DNA of 64,000 nucleotides from Larus michahellis (lineage: Eukaryota > Chordata > Aves > Charadriiformes > Laridae), in the NCBI RefSeq assembly GCF_964199755.1, contig NC_133901.1, positions 23,283,583 through 23,347,582 of the forward strand, given 5' to 3'. Below the pieces are notes generated by a model. It searched no databases. It had not been told where the DNA came from and was given only the letters and a program-made list of their open reading frames with translations. Position numbers and translations under genes: made by a program. Shown here piece after piece: positions 49,301-61,300 of this stretch (position 1 is its first letter; every line of letters starts with the position of its first letter).

Positions 49301-52300
49301 TCGCTATGTTCAGAGCCAGTTTCTTTTTCAAACATCATAGACTTAGGCAGAAGTGCTGATAGGAAGTTTCTGTTTCTTAGTCATTTAAGTAGAACCATTC
49401 TGCTTAAAGAAGCTTGCTGGTAACGTAAGGATTTCCTATTTGTAAAGCTTTGAGTGTTACGGCAAGCACAGAAAAATTCAAGAGACCATATTAAATTTTG
49501 CTTTTCTGTGTAATAGGACTTGAAAGGAGAGAAAGGAGAAAAAGGATCAAGAGGACTTCCAGGACCAGTGGGGTTTACAGTAAGTGACCAGAAATAAATC
49601 CTTTAAATCCAGATGTTCAGGCAGCACCACCTAGTAAATGCTACTCTTTAGAGTCCAGTATTTACAGTACTTATTCTAACTTTTAATGAATAGAACTAAT
49701 GAATACAATAGAATACCTATTAGTAGCATTCTAACTGTACTTTATTTTTATGCTTTTCTTTAAAAGATAACAAAATCATAAAAAATATATTTAAATTAGA
49801 AAATGTGAGTCTTAAAAGATGTGTATCTTGAGGGTGGTTTTGTTACAGGGGCCAGATGGTGATTCTCAAAGTGAAAAGGGTGACCAAGGAGAACCCGGAG
49901 CACAGGTAAGTGCAAACAATTGAATACACATATGTTAGTCTTGTCTTAAAAGCAGTTTTGCACTAGTGTTGCTCTCCAGTTTTTGTTTCAATGCCACTCA
50001 GAGTGAATTTTCTTAGATTCAAAAGCTCTTTCATCCAGTGAACCAGACTAGAGAGCTGAAAGTTAAATAGGCTCACATACCATAGGCTCACGTACCATAA
50101 GTACATGAAGTAGGGGTCAGTTGATGGTGGATGCACTTCCCTCTGTTTTGCTGTAAAGGTTCTACTGTTGAAACTTAGTTTAAAAAAAAAGTGCTCTTCT
50201 GAACACATACGGGCTTTAGAGTGCCAGCGTCTATGTAGAAGAGAATTAAAAACATTGGCTTTACTTAAGGCAGCAGACTTAAATTAGTATGCTCAACCAG
50301 CAGGTATGTGGAGACATGAATAAAGTTGTCATAAGAGAGTTATTCTGTTAACAGGATAATATGAGAAAAAAATGATATGTTTATTTTAAAAACCATACAC
50401 ATTAAAATATAATTTACTTGAGTATATCTACATTTTGAAGATAATTAAATAAAAAGTTAGGACTTTGCATTGAAATGGCTTCCAAATAAAAACTAACAAA
50501 TGAAAGATGCATGTTCTCAGTAACTAAAACTGTTTGAATTCATAACAGTTTACCTATATGTAATCAGGGGGAAAAAAAATCAAAATGTTCTGTGACAATT
50601 GCTGAACAAAATATTTTGATTCCAAACACATTTTGAAAGCAATATTAAGAAAAATAATTTTCAAATGAAATATTTGATTCAGTACAACCATATGTCTTTG
50701 GAAACTTTCCCCATACTTCTTGTGGTTGCAATAAATTTTCTTCAACAAGGAAAGGCAGCAAGACAAGACCAGTACTACCTGGAGACTTCTCTTTCGTCAG
50801 TTGTATGGTGCATAATGATGATGCTATATAGCAACTTGAATGTTATTTTTATTATTCCTATACATTATGAAAACTTTAATTTCTGTTTGAGTCACTGGTG
50901 TAAAGTACTAAAAGTTCTTGATATCCAATGTGTGTTACTCTTCCTCTCTCTTCTGTGTTTCTTCCATATTATGTCTTCTGTTTGCAAAAGCCCTGTCCTG
51001 CCATGCAGAATTTTTTAGAACTCTTCTTAATTGACCTCTCCCTCCCTTCTTTGTCGAGGAAGTAGTAGAGCACCCTTGATTTTCTGCCTCTTGACCTTGA
51101 AGAATGCTAAGGAATTACAATTTGTGTTAAGACATTGACTGCCTGTGTATTCTAAAATGAAAACAAAATGTTTCCTTTTGCTATTGGAATTGTATCGGTG
51201 ATCACAAAATATCAAATTTCATTTTGTTCTGTTTCTCTTATCATTTTCGTCCCTTCTCTTCCTTCCCTTTGTCTTCTTTTTTTGGTGTTATGAATTGCTT
51301 AATGTGTATTTTTGCCACAGTAGATACCAAGACCCCAGCAGAAAGCTTCCCACTGTGCTGTGCACCATAGAAAACAGCAGATACCTCTGGCACACTGCCT
51401 CCTTCTATTTTCACTTCTCCATTTATTGCCCTACTTCCAATACCTTTGAAGTGCCCTCCCTGTTCTTTTTCATGAAATGATTTCACTTTAAGTCATCTCT
51501 TAACCCCATTTTGTGTAAGAGAAAAGTTTCCCTTCGGTATCTTTCCATGCTCACCATTAGAAGGGCTGCTAGCTGCTTCATTGTTTTATTGTTTTGTCAT
51601 TTATCTTGCTTCTGCAAGGACCTGATTTTGCACCAAGCTTTCTGCACTTGTCTGGCACTTTGTGCTGGTGAAGTGTCTGCCTCAACTAATCCTCCACAGG
51701 AGGAGGAATGTCCAGGGAATATCTTACTCCCTGTTTTGTAGAGGTTTATGAACACTAGTTATGATTAGAAACAATTAACATTGGAAAAATAGCCTTAATG
51801 GCTTTTCAAAATTTATAAAGACCTAAAATACAGTTATATGCACAGTATTTAGTTGTTATGCTCTTTGAATGCAGTGACCCCTTTTTTGATAATTTTATTG
51901 TATTTTATCAATTTGATTTGATTTTATATTTTTCCTTTGTAGGGTAAACCTGGAAAAGATGGTGCCCCGGGTCCACCTGGCTTACCGGTAATGAAGGAAG
52001 CCTTCTAAACGTCTTCTGAGTAATAGTCGTCTGTTTATCACAGTCATATCTTCCTGTCACCGCTTTTTCTCATTGCAGAATGTGTTTGCAAATGTTAATT
52101 TGCATACACTGTGAAACATTCCCGTTCACGCAGCTGTCCTTGGGACATACCATGCAGGAGGGAAAGGCTCAGTTCATAGATGTTGTCTATTCTGTGTAAA
52201 ATAAAAAGACCTATTGCTTGCTGCTGGCTATCTAATGAGTTTGAGACACGGTTCAAGTTATGCAAAATTAATTCTACTGAGTTTAATTCTAGTTAGTCAC

Positions 52301-55300
52301 ACTGAAATTTTTGCAAAAGTGTTATATCTTCACCTCAGCATAAATCAAGAAGTAAAATGAATAATTCTTAATCACTAGAATCAAATAAGTTCTTTTACAA
52401 AGAAAAGTTATTATGAAAGTCACAGCTGCCTTGGCCTGAAACAAGATGACTGATAGATATTAAACTGTCATCTTGTCATCATGTAATTCTTAAAATATGC
52501 CATTTTATAACGAAAATGATCTCATTTGTATACTAAGTTAAAAGCTGAAGTTGTTCAAATGTATTTGGAATACTGTATTCAATTGGTTAAAATAAAATTC
52601 TTTTATATTTACTTCAGTTCCACTTTAACGACATCATTAGGGTCACAGTAACCTTACAAATATCAAAATTCTTAGCATCAGAATAGCCCATTTCACATAT
52701 CTCTTACTAAAACATCATCTTCATTATACCAAAATGACCTTTGCAGACAGTCTAAACACAGGCCAGTCTGACAAAGAACGTGGAATGACAGACCACAAAG
52801 CTCTACTACCTCAGCTAACAGAAAGAAAACTTTGTGTCATGACAGACATGTCATTGCTCTGGTCCCATTTCAATTTTACTAACTAGCAGTGCATTCAGCT
52901 ACATAAGCCTCCAAGAAGTCCCTTTTCCTTGCATGTATACATTTGCAGAAAGCCTTAGCAGCAGTCTGCGCTATTTTCCCTCCTGGTCTTGCTTACAATT
53001 CTTGAGATCAGCACCATGCAGACTGACCAAGTTCTGGGAGAGGGAGTTGCTGAATGTGAGTGTCTCACATTGTGTTCAGTTTTTCCCCTTCCAGAAATAG
53101 TAGTTTGCAGCGGGAGAACAAATCAGAGCCTCCTACACTTTGCTATCCAGAGCAGCTCCACTTTGGAATTGGTGGAATGGGCTGTTATAAAGGCAGGTTT
53201 GGATGAGAGACCTGTGGTATTTCCCACAGACATGGAATTCTACCCCAAACTGAGTCTTGCCCTAGGATTTCTTCGCCTGAGCAAGTCACACTCACTTGCC
53301 ATCGCCATGAAAGATTGAAGCTTTCCATTTTAGGTCTTCCTGATGGCCATGCTAAAAGATTAATCCTCGTAAAATTGTGTTTTGTCACTTGCAGGGACAA
53401 AAGGGTGAACAGGGCAAACCAGGAGCGGCTGGCAGGCAAGGAGCTAAGGTATTGTCTAATGGTTTTGTTGTTGTTTTGGGGGATGAGGACAAGGTATGTT
53501 TTATTATATTGTTTTATTTATCACTGTGTATATAATGTGTTTTACTTTACCTAACAGATGGCAAGTAATGATATCATGGAATAGGGAATGGATCAGCTGA
53601 AATAGGTTGTGTGCTTGAACTGGTATCTGTCTATGCCTGCTGATGCCTTCCTGTACTTTTTGGTGTATGTAGCTGAATAGTTGTGTAAGGAACAGAGACG
53701 GGGTGGTGAAGGACTGGTCAGGAGCAGAACTTCTTTAATGCTATGAGCAATGTACTGAAGTAACAGTGGGTACCAAATGTCATGTATTGTTTTTAATAAA
53801 CCCATCTCTGTCCTCTGGCGAAGGGGATGAAAGGAAACACTGGTCCGCCTGGAGCTTGTGGTCGAGTAAGTGTAAATTATCTTAATCATATAACTTTTCT
53901 AAACCATTAGATTAAGAATAAGACAAACTGTCTGTATGAGGCAGTATTGGATGTTCTGTGATGCTCTCATCGAGGTATAGCTTTCTCAAAGTACTGATGT
54001 TGCAGGGAGGCTCATAGAGACGGCATCTTCCTTCCTGTGAAGCTGGATGCACTGTCAGGGCTTGGTTAGACCTCACTCAGTTCCAACAATTTTTAAACCA
54101 ATCTCTGATCAGTGCCAGGACAGGTGGTGTTAATTTTAAAATCCTAATAAGACTTTTTAAAGAAAGCAAGAGACGCTATGAGTACGATTTCTGTCTAGTC
54201 ATGCTGCCTTGCTAGTGTGCACCTAATGGAAACCTTCTGCCCAAATTGTTCAAACGAAAGAACTTTGTAAAAAGGTGAGTTGTTTGTGGTATTGACAGAG
54301 AAAAGTAAAAATGGTGAATTTAATTTTAAGCAGTTTTTTATTCCTTTTAAAATTGGTTCATTAATAATCAGTGTGATGTTTATATATCAAGGCACAATAA
54401 TTATTCTAATACTGATTTGTCAGTAATGGTACCCATGCAAAATAATCCAGAAAAGAGCAAACATTCGGAGTTATAAAAGAAAAAAAAGAGTTACAGCAAA
54501 TTGCCTTTTGATTTTGCCTGTAATTTGTAGAAACTTTGAAACATCTTAGTATTAAACGTTAATAAATTAAGTGTTAATTTTTACGGGAATGACTTTTTTA
54601 ATATGTGTGTGATTTAAGAGTTGATTTTTGTCTGTTTTCATGTATGATTATTGAAAAGAGTAGTCGTGATATAGCTGATGCTGGTTTGAGCCAATGGAAA
54701 AGACCAAGTGATTCCTAGAGATTTCTTTCAAGAATATTTTCTATTTCATGCTACTGTAATATTTGTGATTGGGTCTCCAACTTACACCTTGCCTGTATAA
54801 TTGCATCTGCAGGCAGAGGAGTTGTCTGGGAGTTGAGGAATTGAGCTGAAATCCCTGCCCTATCTATTTGTATGGGTCTCTTGCCATTATCTGTGTATGA
54901 CAATTATGATTTCGTTTCTGGCTGCTTGTAATTACCATGTGATTAGAAAGGTCTCATGGTGTCACAACATCAAAATTATGAATGAGATCATAATTGTGCC
55001 TCTCTCTTCATTCTTATTATTCTCTTTTGTTACCATCTTTCTCTTAAGACAGAGTATTATGATTATGTGGTTGGTGAAAAAGGAGATGAAGGACCCCCTG
55101 GACCTCCAGGACCAAAAGGTCAACGTGGCATGCCTGGTGGGTGGGACATCACAACTACAATCTTTTAGCATGAGCTGTCCACTCAAAGGGCTTGTTGCAG
55201 GCTAGGTTTCTGAGCACCCAGCAACCTGCGTCTGCCTTTACAAGAGTATTTCTAAATTACTTCCAGCTAATTGCAGAATTAAAATGTATCTTAAGACTTT

Positions 55301-58300
55301 GATTTATGGATGTATTTCCTCTTAAAAATAATGAAGCTGGCACACTTCTTTGCGCAGATAGCTGAGTTGAGCACCTAAGCTCACGGACATCCTGTCTTGT
55401 GACCTTAGTGGACTACTGCATCAGCACATTGTTTGTATACACCATAGACAAACCACCAGGGCTGTAATTCTGTTAAAGGTCATGTGCCTCTTTTACTCTC
55501 TCTCTCTTTTTTTTTTTTTTTTTTTTTTTTGGTAGCTTTCATAGTTTGTCTCCTGACATTTTTATTGCCTATCATTCCAAAATAATAAAGATCTGAAAGG
55601 TTTTTTTGTTTGTTTATTTTGGCCATGATGTAGAATTCAAATGTACTGATTTATTATTTGAGCTGTATCACAGTATAACAAGGAGTTATGGGCTGAATTC
55701 TGAGGCAGCAGATGTAGACTACATCTCATATTCATCTAGCAAGTCCTTGCCTTATGTGTTTTGATGTTCTGGTTTTATGAATATTTATGTATCCAAGTGA
55801 TTGTGTTGCATTCAGTGAATACACTTTGTTGTTATAAATCTACTTACGTACTTCCAAGGGATGGCAATGGGAAAGTTGAGCCTTGCAAAGAATTACCAAA
55901 TGCATTGGTAAGAGGTGGTATATTTATTAGAGCAAATAATAGTGGCAAAAAGAAGTAAGTTTGCAGGCCTGTAAAGTTGTTCTCAAGTAACTGAGTGCAT
56001 CCTCACCTAAGATAAATATGGTGGGTCCTATTCCTACCTGTTGTAAACATCCATATCTTGCTGGATTTCAGTGAGAATTGTCAGTATGCAACAGTTGCAT
56101 AAGTAGTAGATGCCTACTCAGGCAAACCCAAATTCTTAAAATATAAAATAAGCTTAAAATGCAGAAGCCCAAAGTTTGCAGTCAATATTATTGAGTAGTG
56201 ACTTTGCAGAGTATACAGTGGTCTAACTCAAGTTCAAAATACATTGCTTTTGCAGGGCCACACGGTCCTCCTGGAGATGCTGGTAGACCAGGTATGTGTA
56301 ATGATTGGTATGTGTAGTACCAATAATAAAATACATTGTTTTTCCTGCCTCTTATACTGTATCAGCTTTGTGAAATTTAACTTCAGATGACTAGAAACAT
56401 ATCTCTGAGTGGTAAAAAATTCTCACCCCAAAGCCTTGATGGGCCAAGTATTTAAAGAGAGGTTAAAGAAAATGTTTAAAGGTCTTTACATTTTCATTGT
56501 GATTATTTAACAGATTACAAGATAAAAAAGATTTGTGGGATGAACTCACTATGTTTGTCTGTCACTTATCCTATTGAGTACTTACTTTGCTTTGAAATTC
56601 CATTTCCTCTTTAACTTCTTTTTTGTATTTTTTCCTCTTTGGTTAGGTGTGACAAGACCTGGTCTGAGAGGTCCCCCTGGATTTCCTGGGCCAAAAGGAA
56701 TAAAAGGAGAGAAAGGACAAACTGGCTTGTGTGTTGTAGGCCCTCCAGGACTACCTGGTATTACTGGCAAACCTGGTTCTGTTGGATTACCAGGTCCTCC
56801 AGGAGAACCAGGTGACGTTTCAGTATTCAATATATAGTGAACAAGAACACATCCAGAGTCATCTCCATATCTAATATATGAGATTATATAAATACATTAC
56901 TTACAGAGTATATTTTGAGTAATATGGCTGAATATAATGTCTCTCTGTAAATTTTGTTTTAGGATATTCATGAAAACATATGTAGCAAAGGTCTGTGCTC
57001 CAGTGCTAATGAGATTCTGCGGGGAAGATGCAATGACTTCCCAGTATAAAGATTTCTCACCTTCTTGTGTAACTCTGACAATAAAAATCTGCTGCATAAA
57101 ACCAGGGAAGGCTAACGAGAGAAAATCTGTTCTTAAAATGAATTATTCCAAAAGCTGTAGTGAATCTGTAAAACTAAATTCAGAAGGGGCTAATCTGAAA
57201 GCTAGAGAAATCACTTGCATGCCTCCAGAGGTCTTAGTGGGCTTTAGAGCAGGTTTGAAGTTCTGGCAGTGTGAAAATAAAGCAGTAGCAGTTCATAAAA
57301 CTTACAGAAAATGTATTAACTAGGAATACCTCTTTAACTAGGAATACCAACAGCATCATGCTTCTTTTATATGTGGTATGGCCAAAACAAGTTTTTATGA
57401 ACTAATACCAATGTAGTGCTTCTCTTTTCTCTCTCTTTGAAAAACATATCTATCCCCTAAATGTATTACCTTAGGAAGAGCTTGATGCATGTTCTGTTTT
57501 TCCAAATTAATAGTAAATACCCTAGAATGATTCTGTCAAAGATAAATGAGCAACATTAATAATTTAGAATTTAAAAAAAAAGTTTCCCTTCCATTCATGG
57601 TGGAAAAAAAAATAATTATGTTTCTGTTGATTCAAATAAAATGGAAATACTTTCCCCAGAAGGGACTATGCTTTAACAGCCTAGACAGATGGATTGAACA
57701 ATCTGCTGAGATTTTCTTTGGCATTACTATATTTATCCTCAAGTACTTCCAGTTTCAGGTGTTTTGTATTTGTCCAGATACTTCTCTTTTTTTAAATGAA
57801 TCATAGAATCATAGAATATCTCAAGTTGGAAGGGACCCATAAAGATCATAATACTGTCTTCCAGCTCATCCCTGCAACTTTTTTCTCTCTTAGCAACTAG
57901 AGAATTGTCTGAATAATCTTCTGATGTAATGGTACCATGCTCATTCAATTAACAGGTAGAGTAACATTTCGAACAGGCCTGCCAGGACTTCCTGGAGAGC
58001 CAGGGTGCACAGGACCTCCGGGACCTCCAGGAGATATTGGCATGAAAGGTCAGTTTCAGAAAATTATCACTCAGAAGTAGATGGTGCAATCCAGTAATCT
58101 TCACGGATTCTCATGAAGTTTTGAATTCACTTAGGCCGTTTGAGTTCAGAGATTTAAGAAAATTCATTAGGTATAGCAAGATGTCTTCCTCCCCTCACAG
58201 TAAACAGCAGCTAAAAGAGCAGTGAATGTGCCAGTGCTGCACACCCGTTGTACAGCACTGCAGCAGGGTTTAGATCTTCACTGGAACAAACAGTTATTAC

Positions 58301-61300
58301 AGATTGGTAGGGTTTTCATGTTGTTATGTTCAACACTAAAAGTTGTTCTCTGAGAGAAAGTTCCCTCTGCGAATTTCACCATAGGAGCTGCTGAATCTCT
58401 TTGCCACTTGCTAGCAATTAAAGTTACCCAGGCTGTTACGGAGCTACACTAGTTTGAAGCCAATGTCCCTTTCTTCTTTTGAGAGAATTTGGTTTATCAG
58501 TAGAATGACTGTATCCAAATGGTTTACTAAAACTAGACTTGAATTTAAACTGGATGTTCCTGCAGTTTCAATTAAATGCAATCAATTCTGATTCACTGTC
58601 TGACCACAGGTAATTTTGTACTGCGTTGGAAGTGATCTTCCAACAAAATTAAAGCCGTGATCCTGCTGCTGCCTGGCCAAAAAGTGTTAGCCATCCTCTA
58701 TAACAAACTATGTAACACATTAGTCAAGCTTGGGAATCACTTGCTGTGGAACAACTAATGAATTATTTTCATTCTAGGTGATGAAGCTCGCGTGTGTACT
58801 GATTGCAGCTATATTCCAGGAATACCTGGTCGTCCTGGTTCTCCTGGGCCACATGGCCAGGATGGCATGCCTGGTAAATTATCTTGTTGTTTCTAACAGG
58901 ATAGTAGGAAATGCCAATGATCTTGCTTTTAGTGTGAGAATTAGGTATGGCCATCTCTGCAGCGTGCAGTCCTTGAACTAGCGGTAAGGTTGTGATGAGT
59001 GTGAGAGCCTGATGCAGCTCCATCCACTGATATGAGCCCAAGCCCTAAAAGAGGTGTAGTCAGAATGCTAATAGACTTAGGTGTAGCCTGAAGCCATGTC
59101 AGTCTATGATGATGCAGTCAATGTAACAAGCAGAAACATTCAATGCTGGGTGTGATTATCAGAGTTTGTCAAAATCCATATCCTTGTTTTCATTTTTCTT
59201 TACAAAATACGCTGTTTCTTTTGCAGGTAGAGAAGGAACAACAGGTCCAAAAGGTTCTCCAGGTTCTCCAGGAGCACCAGGGTTTCCAGGAGCTCAAGTA
59301 AGACTTTGGTTTTTCAGATTATTCTTCAGATTGCACAAGAATTATTTCAAAGAAACCTCATGATTGCTGTTACATGCAGTGTCATGCTGTGTGATCTCAA
59401 GAGTTTTCTTTCTCTAGTAATGAATGTGCCTGCATGGGAGGCCTAGGTAGAGACTGTAATGTATGGCTGACCTAGCTTTACATGAGCCTGTTTTGCTCAG
59501 TGCAGCAAGAAGTTCAGCCCAGGCACTGAGGCAGGTAAATACCTGTGTGATTGATCTGTGCTGCATTTCATGATGGCTAGGCTGCTGCTTCTGCCTGATA
59601 TGGGTAGTTTACAGTTAACCGCTCATCTTCGTAATTCTATAATCATGGCAGTGTCTGTAAAGCATATGTAGAGTTTTCTGTGCTGTGATCTTCATCAGAC
59701 TTCTTACCTCTGTTTCCAGCATAGTCAGGACTTGCTCAAGCCCCAGCTGTGCAGAGAAACTTCCTTCTCATAATACCCTCTTCAGGGGTGCAAAGGACAA
59801 TTCCCTCTTGGGAAACATTATGAAGAAGGAAGGCTGACACCTGCTGCCACAGACATACCATTTGGTTGTTCTGACTTATGCCTGTAGTGGTAATTATTTA
59901 TGGGAAATTACAGTTGGTGCTGTCCAGTAAAAAAAGTCATGCACAAGTATTCATTGTGGTGGTTGCTGTACAGGTGCAGAATGAGTCTACTAACAGGCTT
60001 TTGCAGAGGGCTTCCAAGAGTCCATGAGCCCAAGATCACTAGAGCCCAGTGTGTTATCAGCTTGTACTGGTTTTGGCTGTGATAGAGTACCCGCTTTTTA
60101 CCATGAGGGGGAAAGAAGGGAGAGGAGAAGTTAACTACGAATACAGCTAACTGTGGCAGTTACAGTGTCCCTGGGGAGATACTCCCATGTGTAGGAGAAA
60201 TCTATACTTAGATTTTAAGTTACTTTCCTGTCCTTCTTTTTGTGCCACCAAAGCACAGCCAGGTAGCTAACAGTCTGATCCATTAAATGTCCTGCATCAT
60301 TCCTGCTTATAGTAGCCTAAATGAAATGATAATCAGGCCAAATGGAGTAAAGGCAAGAGAAAAAGAAAAAACAAAAAAGCTCCAAAGAACCCTGTTCATT
60401 GATGTGTGCTGTTACAGTGAATAAAGGTGAGAATAAAGAGAACAGTTCTCAGGTATTTAATTTTAAAACAAAAGAAAGCCTGAAAACAGCTGATACAAGT
60501 CTAGCACTGAAATTCTTTTGATTGCTCTGTTCCAGGGACCTCCAGGTTTTAGAGGAGATCAAGGACATAAAGGATCAAAAGGTGAGCCAGGATATGTGTA
60601 TCCAGAAGGGCCAAAAGGTGAGAGAGGAGATCCAGGGGCCAGGGGAGACAAAGGAAGAAAAGGTTCAAGTGGATTTCTGGGAAGACCTGGCTCTAAAGGA
60701 TCCAAGGGCTCTAAAGGTGAAAAGGTGGGTATGGACTGTTTGCAATTAATATAGAATTCATGAAAAACTAAGTTAGTATTTACATCTTGTACAACAGTTT
60801 GGTTTTTTTTAATCTACTCAGATACTTTAGCTGACTTAGTACCTGACTTAAGGTACTATGCTCAACTATAGCAACCAATATGCATAACCAACATGCATGA
60901 AAGAATGAGGGTAAATATTCTTATGTAATACCAGAGAGAGCTGAGACTACTGTAGGTACATGTTGCTGAAAAACCTCAGCAGTCTGTTGTGGTGTTAATT
61001 TGGATATTTATATTGGAGCATTATCTTGCATTCCTGTGATGAATAAAATTTAAAACAAACAAACAACAACAACAGAAAAAAATCAAACGACAATTTTCCT
61101 GGCTACTTAAAATGATTAGAAGGAAATAGTAATTCAAATAGTTCCTGTTCAGTCTTTAGGAGTTAACCTTCAGACAGGGGTGAGAGAAACCACGAAATTT
61201 GGGAGGACTGACCATAAAACTAGAATCAATAAGGCAGAGCTCTTTGTTCAGCAGCAACAAAAAGTAACAGTTAACTGTTCTGTTGTGTCAGCTGAGAAAC

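Larger units (their letters stand above)
45938..49516 (+). other. COL4A3: COL4A3 introns 12 and 13
   Basis: Introns 45938-47318 and 47397-49516. Intron 12 shows nothing recognisable. Intron 13 is occupied in its first third by the largest CR1 copy in the window (47509-48134). The rest is unique AT-rich sequence. Confidence 0.75.
49580..55048 (+). other. COL4A3: COL4A3 introns 14-18
   Basis: Introns 49580-49848, 49906-51942, 51988-53394, 53449-53823 and 53866-55048. Contains a 15-bp tandem duplication at 50067-50096. A 109-aa open frame at 52989-53318 resembles no family I know. No repeats of recognisable class. Confidence 0.7.
55137..60535 (+). other. COL4A3: COL4A3 introns 19-24
   Basis: Introns 55137-56255, 56292-56646, 56812-57955, 58049-58777, 58874-59226 and 59298-60535. 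Contains a (CT)n/T24 tract at 55497-55530, an 18-bp tandem repeat at 57316-57348 and a CR1 tail at 57798-57880. A 128-aa open frame at 56937-57323 has no collagen or other family features. Confidence 0.7.

Noticed and set aside
52989..53318. 109-codon open frame upstream of COL4A3 exon 17
   Set aside because: No family resemblance and no splice signals linking it to the collagen frame; taken as chance.
56937..57323. 128-codon open frame in intron 21
   Set aside because: Composition is not collagenous and nothing is recognised; it lies wholly within the intron between phase-matched exons 21 and 22.
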